Source of the DNA: an uncultured Sphingopyxis sp.
GTDB lineage: Bacteria; Pseudomonadota; Alphaproteobacteria; Sphingomonadales; Sphingomonadaceae
Direction: 5' to 3'
NCBI RefSeq assembly: GCF_900078365.1
Contig: NZ_LT598653.1
Coordinates: 3,224,001 to 3,288,000, forward strand
Length of the DNA: 64,000 nt
Shown here piece by piece: positions 9,348-16,530 of this stretch (within the stretch, counting starts at the first letter, position 1; every line of letters begins with the position of its first letter). The notes under the pieces were generated by a model. The model was given only the letters and a program-made list of their open reading frames with translations. It did no database searches and was not told where the DNA came from. Position numbers and translations under genes: made by a program.

Positions 9348-9410
9348 ATGGGTTGGTTTTGGAAATTTCTGGGTGGCGGCGGCACCGGTAACGGTGGCGG
9401 TCAGGCCTAA
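9348..9410 (+). CDS. 20-aa Trp/Gly-rich mini-protein, unrecognised
   Basis: A complete tiny gene: AGGAG at 9336, eight bases before the ATG, 20 codons, TAA, then a strong terminator 21 bases later. The peptide is amphipathic and aromatic at the start (MGWFWKFL) and then a Gly-rich tail (GGGGTGNGGGQA), with one Lys and no acidic residue. Not recognised. It could be a membrane-active small protein, a stress peptide or a leader peptide; no regulated gene follows before the terminator, which argues against a classic attenuator leader. An AT-rich promoter region with a perfect dyad precedes it. Confidence 0.6.
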   Translation: MGWFWKFLGGGGTGNGGGQA

Positions 9411-9431
9411 CTCGGAAACAAATTAAGGAGA

Positions 9432-9463
9432 GGGCTCCGGCATCGCCGGGGCCCTTTCTTTTT
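9432..9463 (+). terminator. rho-independent terminator of the mini-gene
   Basis: GGGCTCCGGC - ATC - GCCGGGGCCC stem (one G-T pair) followed by TTTCTTTTT. Closes the transcript that carries the 20-codon mini-gene. Confidence 0.85.
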
Positions 9464-9727
9464 GCCCGGCGACGATCCGCGCGGAGATCCGCGCAGACGA
9501 CCGGGCCGAACCGTCATTCCCCTCACCGCATCGCGCGTCGGGCCGCAACAGCACGTCGCGGCAAGCCTTTCTTCCCGGCCGAAAAAATTTCGGCCCGGCA
9601 CCCATATCCGCCCCTTCGCGCGCAAAGCCGCGGAAACGCTGGCGCGACGCGTTTCGTTCGTCCATCGGCAGCGACGAGACGAATCAAATTATCGACGAGT
9701 CGAGTCTTCAACCTGTCATTTACCGTC

Positions 9728-9756
9728 TTGCATCGCCGCGCCGACGTGGCACTATA
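9728..9756 (+). promoter_or_regulatory. possible sigma-70 promoter of nrdAB
   Basis: TTGCAT - 17 bases - ACTATA, about 220 bases before nrdA. The stretch 9464-9975 holds no gene I can support. Besides this promoter-like pair it contains a GGCCGAAA/TTTCGGCC hairpin at 9577-9595 and a perfect CGGGGC-TTC-GCCCCG hairpin at 9901-9915 in the presumed nrdA leader. I do not see a clear NrdR box. Confidence 0.3.
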
Positions 9757-9975
9757 GGTGGTGGGTCGGCCACGGGGGCACCCCAAGAAATTGTATCAGG
9801 CTGCAAGTGGCGGATTTCCGTCGTCCATCGCATATGGACCCGGAAAAACCCTTTCTGCGCCCAAATAAAGTGCCCCGTGGAGAGGTTTAGATGCTAGGAT
9901 CGGGGCTTCGCCCCGAGTCGAACAAGACAGGAACAAGGCGCACCGATGTGCGCGGTCGGAACGGGGGCGAATGCA

Positions 9976-11934
9976 ATGGATTTTCGGGAAAGCGAACGGG
10001 TGGAGACGAGCGACGTGGCGACGATGGAACTGGCGAAGACTGACGCTCCGGCGGCACCCGAATCGACGGGCGAATCGCCTGCAGATGCGAAGCCCGCGGC
10101 GAAGCTCAACGACGGCAGCGAGCCCAAGGTGCATGCGCGCCGCTTCGCCATCGTGACCGACGCGAGCCGCGACGCGCTGCTCACCGATTTCGGCAAGGAA
10201 ACACTGCAGGACCGCTATCTCCTGCCCGGCGAATCCTATCAGGACCTCTTCGCGCGCGTCGCCGACGCCTATGCCGACGATCAGGATCACGCGCAGCGCC
10301 TCTACGACTATATCTCGAAGCTCTGGTTCATGCCCGCGACCCCCGTTCTCTCGAACGGCGGCACCGGCCGCGGCCTGCCGATCAGCTGCTATCTGAACTC
10401 GGTCGATGACAGCCTCGAAGGCATCGTCGGCACGTGGAACGAGAATGTCTGGCTCGCCAGCCGCGGCGGCGGCATCGGCACCTATTGGGGCGCGGTGCGC
10501 GGCATCGGCGAACCCGTCGGCCTCAACGGCAAGACCAGCGGCATCATTCCCTTCGTCCGCGTGATGGACAGCCTAACCCTCGCGATCAGCCAGGGCTCGC
10601 TCCGCCGCGGCTCGGCCGCCTGCTATCTCGACATCTCGCACCCCGAGATCGAGGAGTTTCTCGAGGTCCGCAAGCCCTCGGGCGACTTCAACCGCAAGGC
10701 ATTGAACCTCCACCACGGCGTGCTGATCACCGACGAGTTCATGGAGGCCGTCCGCGACGGCGCCGAATTCAACCTGCGCAGCCCCAAGGACCAGAGCGTC
10801 CGCGGCACCGTCGACGCACGCGGCCTGTTCCAGAAGCTCGTCGAAACGCGCCTCGCGACCGGCGAGCCCTATATCATCTTCATCGATCAGGTGAACCGCA
10901 TGATGCCCAAGCATCATCGCGACCTCGGGCTCAAGGTTTCGACCTCGAACCTCTGCTCCGAAATCACGCTGCCGACGGGCCGCGACCATCTCGGCAACGA
11001 TCGCACCGCGGTCTGCTGCCTCTCGTCCTTGAACCTCGAAACCTGGGACGAGTGGAACGGCGACAAGCGTTTCATCGAAGACGTCATGCGCATGCTCGAC
11101 AATGTGCTGCAGGACTATATCGACCGCGCCCCGCCCGAAATGGCGCGCGCCAAATATAGCGCGAGCCGCGAACGCTCGGTCGGCCTCGGCGTCATGGGCT
11201 TCCACAGCTTCCTCCAGGCGCGCGGCCTGCCCTTCGAGGGCGCGATGGCGAAATCGTCGAACCTGCGCGTCTTCAAGCATATCCGCGCGCAGGTCGATCA
11301 GGCGTCGATGCTGCTCGCCAACGAGCGCGGCCCCTGCCCCGACGCCGCCGATCAGGGCGTGATGGAACGCTTTTCGTGCAAGATGGCGATCGCGCCGACC
11401 GCGTCGATCAGCATCATCTGCGGCGGCACCAGCGCGTGCATCGAGCCGATCCCCGCGAACATCTACACCCACAAGACGCTCTCGGGCAGTTTCTCGATCC
11501 GCAACCCGCATTTGGAAGCCCTGCTCGTCGACAAGGCGAAGAACAGCGACGCGGTGTGGAACTCGATCCTCGAACGCGGCGGCAGCGTCCAGCACCTCGA
11601 CTTCCTGACGCAGGACGAAAAGGACGTGTTCAAGACCAGCTTCGAGATCGACCAGCGCTGGCTGCTCGAACTCGCCGCCGACCGCACCCCCTATATCGAC
11701 CAGGCGGCGAGCCTGAACCTCTTCATCCCCGCCGACGTCGAGAAGTGGGACCTGCTCATGCTCCACTATCGCGCGTGGGAGCTCGGGATCAAATCGCTCT
11801 ATTATCTCCGCTCGAAATCGGTCCAGCGCGCCGGCTTCGCGGGCGGGGTCGAGGCCGACAACACGCCCGAGGCCGCGAAGTTCGAACTGAGCGCCGAGAG
11901 CACCGATTACGACGAGTGTCTGGCCTGCCAGTGA
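9976..11934 (+). CDS. nrdA: class I ribonucleoside-diphosphate reductase, alpha subunit
   Basis: 652 residues from ATG 9976 (GGGGG eight bases before; the frame also opens at 9946). Reduces NDPs to dNDPs with NrdB. Catalytic elements: first redox Cys C138 (LPISCYLNSV), the radical site N325-L-C327-S-E329, C347/C348 in the region of the second redox Cys, the radical-transfer pair Y609-Y610 (SLYYLRS), and the C-terminal CxxC shuttle C648-L-A-C651 that exchanges with thioredoxin or glutaredoxin. No ATP-cone is evident at the N-terminus, which is a low-complexity Ala/Asp/Glu stretch, so allosteric activity control may be absent or different. nrdB follows after a 121-base gap holding a palindromic repeat. 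Confidence 0.95.
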   Translation: MDFRESERVETSDVATMELAKTDAPAAPESTGESPADAKPAAKLNDGSEPKVHARRFAIVTDASRDALLTDFGKETLQDRYLLPGESYQDLFARVADAYADDQDHAQRLYDYISKLWFMPATPVLSNGGTGRGLPISCYLNSVDDSLEGIVGTWNENVWLASRGGGIGTYWGAVRGIGEPVGLNGKTSGIIPFVRVMDSLTLAISQGSLRRGSAACYLDISHPEIEEFLEVRKPSGDFNRKALNLHHGVLITDEFMEAVRDGAEFNLRSPKDQSVRGTVDARGLFQKLVETRLATGEPYIIFIDQVNRMMPKHHRDLGLKVSTSNLCSEITLPTGRDHLGNDRTAVCCLSSLNLETWDEWNGDKRFIEDVMRMLDNVLQDYIDRAPPEMARAKYSASRERSVGLGVMGFHSFLQARGLPFEGAMAKSSNLRVFKHIRAQVDQASMLLANERGPCPDAADQGVMERFSCKMAIAPTASISIICGGTSACIEPIPANIYTHKTLSGSFSIRNPHLEALLVDKAKNSDAVWNSILERGGSVQHLDFLTQDEKDVFKTSFEIDQRWLLELAADRTPYIDQAASLNLFIPADVEKWDLLMLHYRAWELGIKSLYYLRSKSVQRAGFAGGVEADNTPEAAKFELSAESTDYDECLACQ

Positions 11935-11949
11935 GGCCCGACGCTCCGC

Positions 11950-12023
11950 GTGTCCCCGCGAAGGCGGGGACCCAGAGCGGCATTACGCCAAGCCAGACTG
12001 GATCCCCGCCTTCGCGGGGACAC
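11950..12023. repeat. R2 palindromic repeat inside the nrdA-nrdB gap
   Basis: GTGTCCCCGCGAAGGCGGGG is mirrored by CCCCGCCTTCGCGGGGACAC, with a 20-base centre. Each arm is itself a hairpin. It sits between two subunit genes of one enzyme, where a stable RNA structure can set the ratio of the two products or protect the ends of processed transcripts. Same family as 19539, 33546 and 57288. Confidence 0.85.
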
Positions 12024-12055
12024 TGAAACAAGAGATCAAGATCGAGGATAAGAAC

Positions 12056-13120
12056 ATGTCCCTTCTCGAAGCCCGCAAAACCTACAAGCCCTTCGAATAT
12101 CCGTGGGCGTTCGATTTCTGGAAGCGCCAGCAGCAGATCCACTGGGTGCCCGAGGAGGTGCCGCTGGGCGAGGATTGCCGCGACTGGGCGCAGAAGATCA
12201 GCGACCACGAACGCAATTTGCTCACCCAGATCTTCCGCTTCTTCACCCAGGCCGACATCGAGGTGCAGGATTGCTACCACGAAAAATACGGCCGCGTGTT
12301 CAAGCCGACCGAGATCAAGATGATGCTGACCGCGTTCAGCAACATGGAGACGGTGCATATCGCGGCGTACAGCCATCTGCTCGACACGATCGGCATGCCC
12401 GAGAGCGAATATGGCATGTTCCTCGAATATGACGAGATGCGCGCCAAGCACGACTATATGGGCACCTTCGGGGTCGAGAGCGACGAGGATATCGCGCGCA
12501 CGCTCGCGATGTTCGGCGGCTTTACCGAGGGGCTGCAGCTCTTCGCCAGCTTCGCGATGCTGATGAACTTCCCGCGCTTCAACAAGATGAAGGGCATGGG
12601 CCAGATCGTGAGCTGGTCGATCCGCGACGAAAGCCTCCACTGCGAAGGCATCATCAAGCTGTTCCACACCTTCGTGAAGGAACGCGGCTGCCTGACCAAG
12701 GCGGTGAAGGAAGACATCATCGACACGTGCCAGAAGACGGTACGGCTCGAGGATGCGTTCATCGACCTCGCGTTCGAACAGGGCCCCGTCCCCGGCATGA
12801 CGCCGAAGGAGATCAAGCGCTACATCCGCTACATCGCCGACTGGCGCCTCGGACAGCTCGGCTTCCAGCCGATCTACATGATCGACGAACACCCCCTCCC
12901 CTGGCTCGCCCCGCTCCTCAACGGCGTCGAGCACGCCAACTTCTTCGAAACCCGCGCGACCGAGTACAGCAAGGGCGCGACGCGCGGCGACTGGAACACC
13001 GTCTGGACCAGCTTCGACAACCGCAAGAAGGCGAAAGCCAACGACGACGACGCGACGGCCGGCGAAGCGGGCGACGACGGCGAAGACATGTTTGCGAAAG
13101 CCGGCATCGCCGCCGAGTAA
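12056..13120 (+). CDS. nrdB: class I ribonucleoside-diphosphate reductase, beta subunit
   Basis: 354 residues. Carries the di-iron/tyrosyl-radical site that generates the radical used by NrdA. Ligands align with the well-known E. coli protein by spacing: D67, E98, H101, E158, E192, H195, with the radical Tyr at Y105 (ETVHIAAYSH). It is therefore an ordinary Tyr-radical type, not a Mn/Fe form in which this Tyr is replaced. The C-terminal 30 residues are acidic and low-complexity and should end in the NrdA-docking tail. In the same transcript as nrdA unless the intervening repeat terminates it. Confidence 0.95.
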   Translation: MSLLEARKTYKPFEYPWAFDFWKRQQQIHWVPEEVPLGEDCRDWAQKISDHERNLLTQIFRFFTQADIEVQDCYHEKYGRVFKPTEIKMMLTAFSNMETVHIAAYSHLLDTIGMPESEYGMFLEYDEMRAKHDYMGTFGVESDEDIARTLAMFGGFTEGLQLFASFAMLMNFPRFNKMKGMGQIVSWSIRDESLHCEGIIKLFHTFVKERGCLTKAVKEDIIDTCQKTVRLEDAFIDLAFEQGPVPGMTPKEIKRYIRYIADWRLGQLGFQPIYMIDEHPLPWLAPLLNGVEHANFFETRATEYSKGATRGDWNTVWTSFDNRKKAKANDDDATAGEAGDDGEDMFAKAGIAAE

Positions 13121-13129
13121 ACCAAACCC

Positions 13130-13195
13130 CCTCCCCTTCAGGGGAGGGGCAGCGAAACTTGCCAGCTTGCTGGCTTAGTGAAGCGGGGTGGGGGC
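13130..13195. repeat. R1 palindromic repeat, half copy
   Basis: CCCCTCCCCTTCAGGGGAGGGG then GCAGCGAAACTTGCCAGC...AGCGGGGTGGGGGCT. Only one arm of the usual two-armed R1 is present. Confidence 0.75.
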
Positions 13196-13248
13196 TCACG
13201 AAACAGAGCCACGCTCCCGACCGAACAACAAGAAGTCAGAGGCCAAAA

Positions 13249-13479
13249 ATGACCGAAAAGAAAAAAGAAAAGCTCCTGATCCTCAGCCAGCCCCAGCGCG
13301 CGACCCTCGAAGGCCTCTCGAACCGCCGCCCCCAGCTCCCCACCGACCCCGTCCGCGACGAACTCGTCACGCTGGGCCTCGTCGTCAAGCAGGGCGCCAA
13401 ATGGGCACTGACCCCGACGGGCAAGAAGGTGCTCGCGGCCAGCTCGAACCGGCGGAACTCGGGCGGGTTTTCGGTTTGA
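13249..13479 (+). CDS. 76-aa hypothetical protein, possible small winged-helix
   Basis: Start at ATG 13249 after an AGAGG site; the upstream frame extension runs through nrdB antiframe sequence and a repeat and is not credible. Lys-rich start (MTEKKKEKLL), then a helix with LSQPQRATLEGL, a helix PVRDELVTLGLV and a strand pair WALTPTGKKVL. The last segment resembles the wing of MarR/PadR-type winged helices (LTPxGxxxL), so DNA binding is possible but not shown. Follows nrdB at 128 bases and may be cotranscribed. Confidence 0.6.
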   Translation: MTEKKKEKLLILSQPQRATLEGLSNRRPQLPTDPVRDELVTLGLVVKQGAKWALTPTGKKVLAASSNRRNSGGFSV

Positions 13480-13517
13480 GGCATTTAGTGGAAGATTTTG
13501 AAGCAGCGCATGCTTTG

Positions 13518-13532
13518 TTGACCTGAGGTCAA
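13518..13532. promoter_or_regulatory. perfect palindrome, likely operator of the following gene pair
   Basis: TTGACCT-G-AGGTCAA, 38 bases before the ATG of the 98-residue gene. The core ACCT-n-AGGT resembles the sites bound by MqsA-type antitoxins (AACCT-n-AGGTT), in keeping with the HTH protein encoded two genes on. It also overlaps a -35-like TTGACC. Confidence 0.5.
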
Positions 13533-13570
13533 TTTTTTGGCAAAAGGCGATAGCTTGCTTAGGAGACGTT

Positions 13571-13867
13571 ATGGCGAAGCTCAACAATGCGCTCGTCGCG
13601 GGATATGTCCAAGCTTGGTTGGAGCAACTCTCTGATCAAATCACGCTTTCGGCTGAGACCCAAGCCGATATGAAGGCGCAAACGATCCCGCTGACCGATC
13701 TGATTGACGTTCTCGAAGCAAGCGACGACGCTAGCTCAACCAAGGAGAACCCGCATGACGCTTTCTTTTCCATCACCGGAACGACTGTCGATGGCGAGCG
13801 CTTGCGCGTGACGCTCTCGATTGATCCCCTCGTTGGGATCTGTGTTCACGGCGTACAGCGCCTCTAA
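13571..13867 (+). CDS. 98-aa hypothetical protein, DUF4258-like, possible toxin
   Basis: Start at ATG 13571 with AGGAG five bases upstream. The order of elements, a helix LSAETQADMKAQTIPLTDLI with a following DVLEAS, then ITGTTVDGERLRVTLSID and a last strand VGICVHGVQ, resembles DUF4258 proteins, a small alpha/beta fold related to RelE/MqsR-type RNases. This is a pattern match by eye, not a confirmed family. A 206-residue HTH protein begins 12 bases after its stop, giving the toxin-then-antitoxin order seen in mqsRA and higBA. Base composition is lower in GC than the neighbours, suggesting acquisition. Confidence 0.65.
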   Translation: MAKLNNALVAGYVQAWLEQLSDQITLSAETQADMKAQTIPLTDLIDVLEASDDASSTKENPHDAFFSITGTTVDGERLRVTLSIDPLVGICVHGVQRL

Positions 13868-13879
13868 GGATAAATCGCT

Positions 13880-14500
13880 ATGAAGAACCAGCAAGACAAC
13901 TGGGTTGTCTTGCCAGAGTTTGTGGCGGATAACCTTGGCGCTCCGTTCAAGGTTATCCTAAAGGACTCTGTCAAGCAACAGATCGACAAGAGCACTGGAA
14001 AGGTATTAAATACCACTATTCCCAATCCGCGAGACCTTCTTAGAAAGGTTGCTCTCCATCGCTTAGCTCACCCGAGAAAGTTGAATGGAGAGGAGATTAA
14101 ATTTGTCCGCAAAGCCCTAAAAATAAAGGCGAAGGACTTGGCGGAAATGATAGACATCTCAGTAGAACATATGTCCCGATGCGAATCTGGAGAGAGAATA
14201 CTATCTCCCGGAATAGAAAAATGCCTTAGGCTCGCAATAATCCTCCACGTCTTTGACATAGAGGATGAAATCGGAAACAATGAAGATGAACCATCTCTAA
14301 AAAAAGAGCTTGAGGCTTATAGAGACGCCGTAAATAAGCTAAAAAATGTTTTTAGAGACATTGATATATCCTGCGTTCACTCTGCAGATAAGCCGCTATC
14401 TATGACTTTTTCTGTTCGCAAAAGTGATGAGACGCGTGATTCGCAAGAGCAAACGGAAGAACAATGGGATGAGGCACCTCGGGAATCGATGGCGGCCTAA
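13880..14500 (+). CDS. XRE-type helix-turn-helix protein, possible antitoxin
   Basis: 206 residues starting at ATG 13880 after AAGGA. The middle region, about residues 73-122, is an XRE/Cro HTH of the MqsA kind: LNGEEIKFVRKALKIKAKDLAEMI...MSRCESGE. No zinc-finger CxxC pair is present at the N-terminus, so it is not a complete MqsA. The N-terminal 60 residues (WVVLPEFVADN...) and the coiled, acidic C-terminus are unassigned. Clearly AT-richer codon use (AAA, ATA, TTA, AGA codons) than the flanking genes indicates horizontal transfer. Probably represses its own operon through the palindrome at 13518. Confidence 0.75.
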   Translation: MKNQQDNWVVLPEFVADNLGAPFKVILKDSVKQQIDKSTGKVLNTTIPNPRDLLRKVALHRLAHPRKLNGEEIKFVRKALKIKAKDLAEMIDISVEHMSRCESGERILSPGIEKCLRLAIILHVFDIEDEIGNNEDEPSLKKELEAYRDAVNKLKNVFRDIDISCVHSADKPLSMTFSVRKSDETRDSQEQTEEQWDEAPRESMAA

Positions 14501-14509
14501 AAATATGGA

Positions 14510-14542
14510 GGGTTTGGGTCATAGGCCCAAACCCTTTTTCTT
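14510..14542 (+). terminator. rho-independent terminator of the gene pair
   Basis: GGGTTTGGG - TCATAGG - CCCAAACCC followed by TTTTTCTT. Perfect nine-base stem ending the toxin/antitoxin-like transcript. Confidence 0.9.
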
Positions 14543-14555
14543 GATCAGTGATCAA
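14541..14555. promoter_or_regulatory. perfect palindrome after the terminator
   Basis: TTGATCA-G-TGATCAA. It has the same size and central G as the palindrome at 13518 (TTGACCT-G-AGGTCAA) and lies upstream of the next transcription unit, so it may be a second, related operator. Confidence 0.4.
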
Positions 14556-14613
14556 CTTTTTGCTAACCCCGAAATTGCAAATGGCTAGGCCAGAATAGGC
14601 CTCGCCCCTGAGT

Positions 14614-14693
14614 GGGGAATGGCGCGCCAACGCCATTCCCCGGTCGGGATGAGGAGTGACCTCACTCCAACGACACCAGTGTCGTTACTCCTC
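14614..14693 (+). promoter_or_regulatory. strongly structured RNA leader
   Basis: Two successive hairpins: GGGGAATGGCG - CGCCAA - CGCCATTCCCC (14614-14641, 11-bp perfect stem), then GAGGAGT...ACTCCTC (14651-14693) enclosing AACGACAC-CA-GTGTCGTT. They occupy the leader of the Cys-rich mini-protein gene and end 37 bases before its ATG. No T-tract follows either stem, so they are not simple terminators. Could be a cis-regulatory RNA or a small RNA. No known riboswitch class recognised. Confidence 0.5.
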
Positions 14694-14729
14694 GGTTTGC
14701 ACTTTGGCAAACACTGTGGAGCAACAATA

Positions 14730-14939
14730 ATGCCTTTCTACATCGTAAACCGCAATGAGCAGTCCAATGGAGACCATGAGGTCCACGAACGGAACAACTG
14801 CACATATCTCCCAGCCACTCACAACCAGGTTGATCTCGGCTGGCATGCCGACTGCCGCGGGGCCGTCGCGGAAGCGAAAAAGTACTATCGGCAGTCAAAT
14901 GGCTGCTTTTGGTGCTGCAACGCTTGCCACACCAGCTAA
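14730..14939 (+). CDS. 69-aa Cys/His-rich conserved small protein
   Basis: Start at ATG 14730 with GGAG eight bases upstream. The N-terminal pattern, YIVNRNEQSNGDHEVHE, then C24-x-Y-LP, LGWHADC42, AVAEAKKYYRQSNGC59 and the end C62-C63-x-x-C66-H-T-S, matches a widespread family of short uncharacterised bacterial proteins, as I recall it. The six Cys and several His suggest zinc binding. Function unknown. It sits alone between a structured leader and a hairpin, on the AT-richer island. Confidence 0.75.
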   Translation: MPFYIVNRNEQSNGDHEVHERNNCTYLPATHNQVDLGWHADCRGAVAEAKKYYRQSNGCFWCCNACHTS

Positions 14940-14960
14940 GCACCAACACACCAAGCAACT

Positions 14961-14992
14961 GTAGCGATCCGCTATTTCGGGCGGATCGCTAC
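14961..14992. terminator. 12-bp hairpin, probable bidirectional terminator
   Basis: GTAGCGATCCGC - TATTTCGG - GCGGATCGCTAC, a perfect stem with a short T-containing tail. It lies between the convergent Cys-rich gene and the membrane protein gene at 15018. Confidence 0.65.
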
Positions 14993-15017
14993 CCTTTATG
15001 TCGTACCACCTTCACCC

Positions 15018-15533
15018 TCAATGCACCGTAACCGCTTCCATCCGTCCGCCCACCCGCGCCACCGCGAACATCACCCCGTCGCGCACCACCTCGGGCGGGC
15101 CTTCGAGCATATAGAGCTTCACCAGCTCGCGCGTGACCTCACTGTCGTCATCGACGACCAGCCGTAGCGCGTCGAGCCCCAGATTGCCGCGCGCCACCAC
15201 GACATCGCGCACCAGCGCGAGCGGCCACCGCGCGCTCGTGCCGCGATAGAGCGTCACCCCGTCATGGCGCAGATAATCGCCGCGCCGCCGCCACATACCA
15301 AGGATATACGCCCACACGCCCAGCACCGCGGCGATGCCAAGCAGCAGCAAAGGCTGCCCGAAGATTATCCCTCGCAGCGTATCGGCGGGATACGCCTCCC
15401 AATTCAGCCGCGCCGCGAGCACGCCGAGCAGCACCGCGCAGGCGAATTGCCACCCCACCAGCGGCGCCGCGCGCAGCCGGGCCACCACCACCATCTTCCG
15501 ATCCCCGTTCGTCATCGCCGTCCAGATAGGCAT
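15018..15533 (-). CDS. membrane protein with C-terminal PH-like domain, hypothetical
   Basis: 171 residues with two predicted membrane helices near the start (about 28-46 and 54-78, separated by a short loop), then a soluble stretch beginning YLRHDGVTLYRG that looks like the strand pattern of bacterial PH/YdbT-type domains. Function unknown. The start is uncertain: ATG 15533 is the longest, but ATG 15494 (MVVVARL) has the better ribosome site, GGGATCGGAAG. It is divergent from the SnoaL-like gene. Confidence 0.65.
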   Translation of the reverse strand: MPIWTAMTNGDRKMVVVARLRAAPLVGWQFACAVLLGVLAARLNWEAYPADTLRGIIFGQPLLLLGIAAVLGVWAYILGMWRRRGDYLRHDGVTLYRGTSARWPLALVRDVVVARGNLGLDALRLVVDDDSEVTRELVKLYMLEGPPEVVRDGVMFAVARVGGRMEAVTVH

Positions 15534-15592
15534 CGCGGCGCGCCCGCGCCAGCTTTCGCCGCCACGCGGCGGACATTTGCTTTCTTTCTGGC

Positions 15593-15620
15593 TTACTGTA
15601 TTATATCACCGATACAGTAA
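15593..15620. promoter_or_regulatory. 9-bp perfect inverted repeat in a divergent promoter region
   Basis: TTACTGTAT - 10 bases - ATACAGTAA, ending 13 bases before the ATG at 15634. Its size and symmetry suit a TetR- or GntR-type dimer. It is not a LexA box, whose half-sites are closer. No regulator gene lies adjacent. Confidence 0.5.
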
Positions 15621-15633
15621 GGATGAGCGACTC

Positions 15634-16191
15634 ATGGCCTTTTCACTCCTCTTCGCCGCCGCGCTTTCGGCCGCGGCGCCCGCAACGCCGCCCGCCGCCC
15701 CCGCGCCGATGCCCACCGGCGACGCGCTGACCGCCGCGATCGCCGAAAACGATGCGCGCCTTTTCTGGGCGGCGTTCGAGGGCTGCACGCCGCCGGCGCT
15801 GACCGGTCTGCTCACCCCCGATTATCGCATGATCCACGATCGCGGCGGCCTGTCGGCGAAGGACCGCGCCGACATGATCGCGGGGTTCGAACGCCAATGC
15901 GCGCGGCGCCGGCCCGGCGGCGAGGACGAAGGCTATAAGAACCGCCGCCAGTTCGTCCCCGGATCGCGCATCGTCCGGCCGATGGGCGACTGGGGCGCGC
16001 TCGAAGAAGGCGCGCATCTCTTCTTCGAATGGACACCGCGCGCGCCGCGCTGGACGCTCGTCGGCGGCGCCAGATATATGAATGTCTGGCAATGGATGCC
16101 CGCCGAGGGGCGCTTTCGCCTGTCCGAAAGCCTGAGCTACGACCACGCTCCCGCCGCGCCCTATCCGCCGCCGGACGCGGCCACGCCCTGA
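15634..16191 (+). CDS. secreted SnoaL/DUF4440-like protein
   Basis: 185 residues. The N-terminus MAFSLLFAAALSAAAP is a signal peptide followed by a Pro/Ala linker. The rest resembles the NTF2-like cone fold of DUF4440 proteins: an initial helix LTAAIAENDARLFWAAFEGC, then LTGLLTPDYRMIHDRGGLSAKDR and later strands EEGAHLFFEW and WTLVGGARYMNVWQW. Role unknown, perhaps a periplasmic binding or isomerase-like protein. The start follows a palindromic operator candidate at 15593-15620. Confidence 0.75.
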   Translation: MAFSLLFAAALSAAAPATPPAAPAPMPTGDALTAAIAENDARLFWAAFEGCTPPALTGLLTPDYRMIHDRGGLSAKDRADMIAGFERQCARRRPGGEDEGYKNRRQFVPGSRIVRPMGDWGALEEGAHLFFEWTPRAPRWTLVGGARYMNVWQWMPAEGRFRLSESLSYDHAPAAPYPPPDAATP

Positions 16192-16530
16192 CGCCCGCGA
16201 CGCCCGCCGGTGCAAAATAGGACCGGCGCCCCCTTTCCTACATTGCCGCCGCGTGCCAGCCTCGCGCGCTGGCTCTTTGACATGCTGAACTCCCTGCCCT
16301 CGACCGGATGAAATATCGTGCTGCGCGCGATGTTTGCGACCTTTGCCGCATGCGCCGCATGGGTCATCTTTGCGATCTTCGGCCCGCACGCCCCGCGCCC
16401 TTCGGCAACGCAGCCTTGCCCGTCCCGCCGCGCGCCGCGCCTCCGCCGGGGTCAACCGCCCCGGCCGCGCGGCGAACGCTCCCCGCCGCCGCGCCGTCAT
16501 GCTATGCTGCGACTCGAAAGGAGAAAGCCC
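16192..16530. other. 339-base gap without a supported gene
   Basis: I see no convincing gene here. A reading frame open from 16318 continues into the 51-residue gene below, but its sequence is Pro/Arg-rich noise and the real ribosome site lies at 16518. CTTTTGACAT-like and TATCGT-like stretches near 16270-16316 could be promoter parts but are not convincing. Confidence 0.3.

Noticed and set aside
9577..9595. Second terminator GGCCGAAA-AAA-TTTCGGCC in the nrdA upstream region
   Set aside because: No T-tract on either side; could be chance in a GC-rich gap.
13490..14992. Prophage or genomic island with ends
   Set aside because: Lower GC and foreign codon use are clear, but no integrase, no tRNA junction and no direct repeats at the ends are visible.
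15593..15620. LexA box
   Set aside because: CTGTAT and ATACAG half-sites are present but 10 bases apart between the half-sites, instead of the overlapping CTG-n10-CAG; alphaproteobacterial LexA uses GTTC-n7-GTTC.
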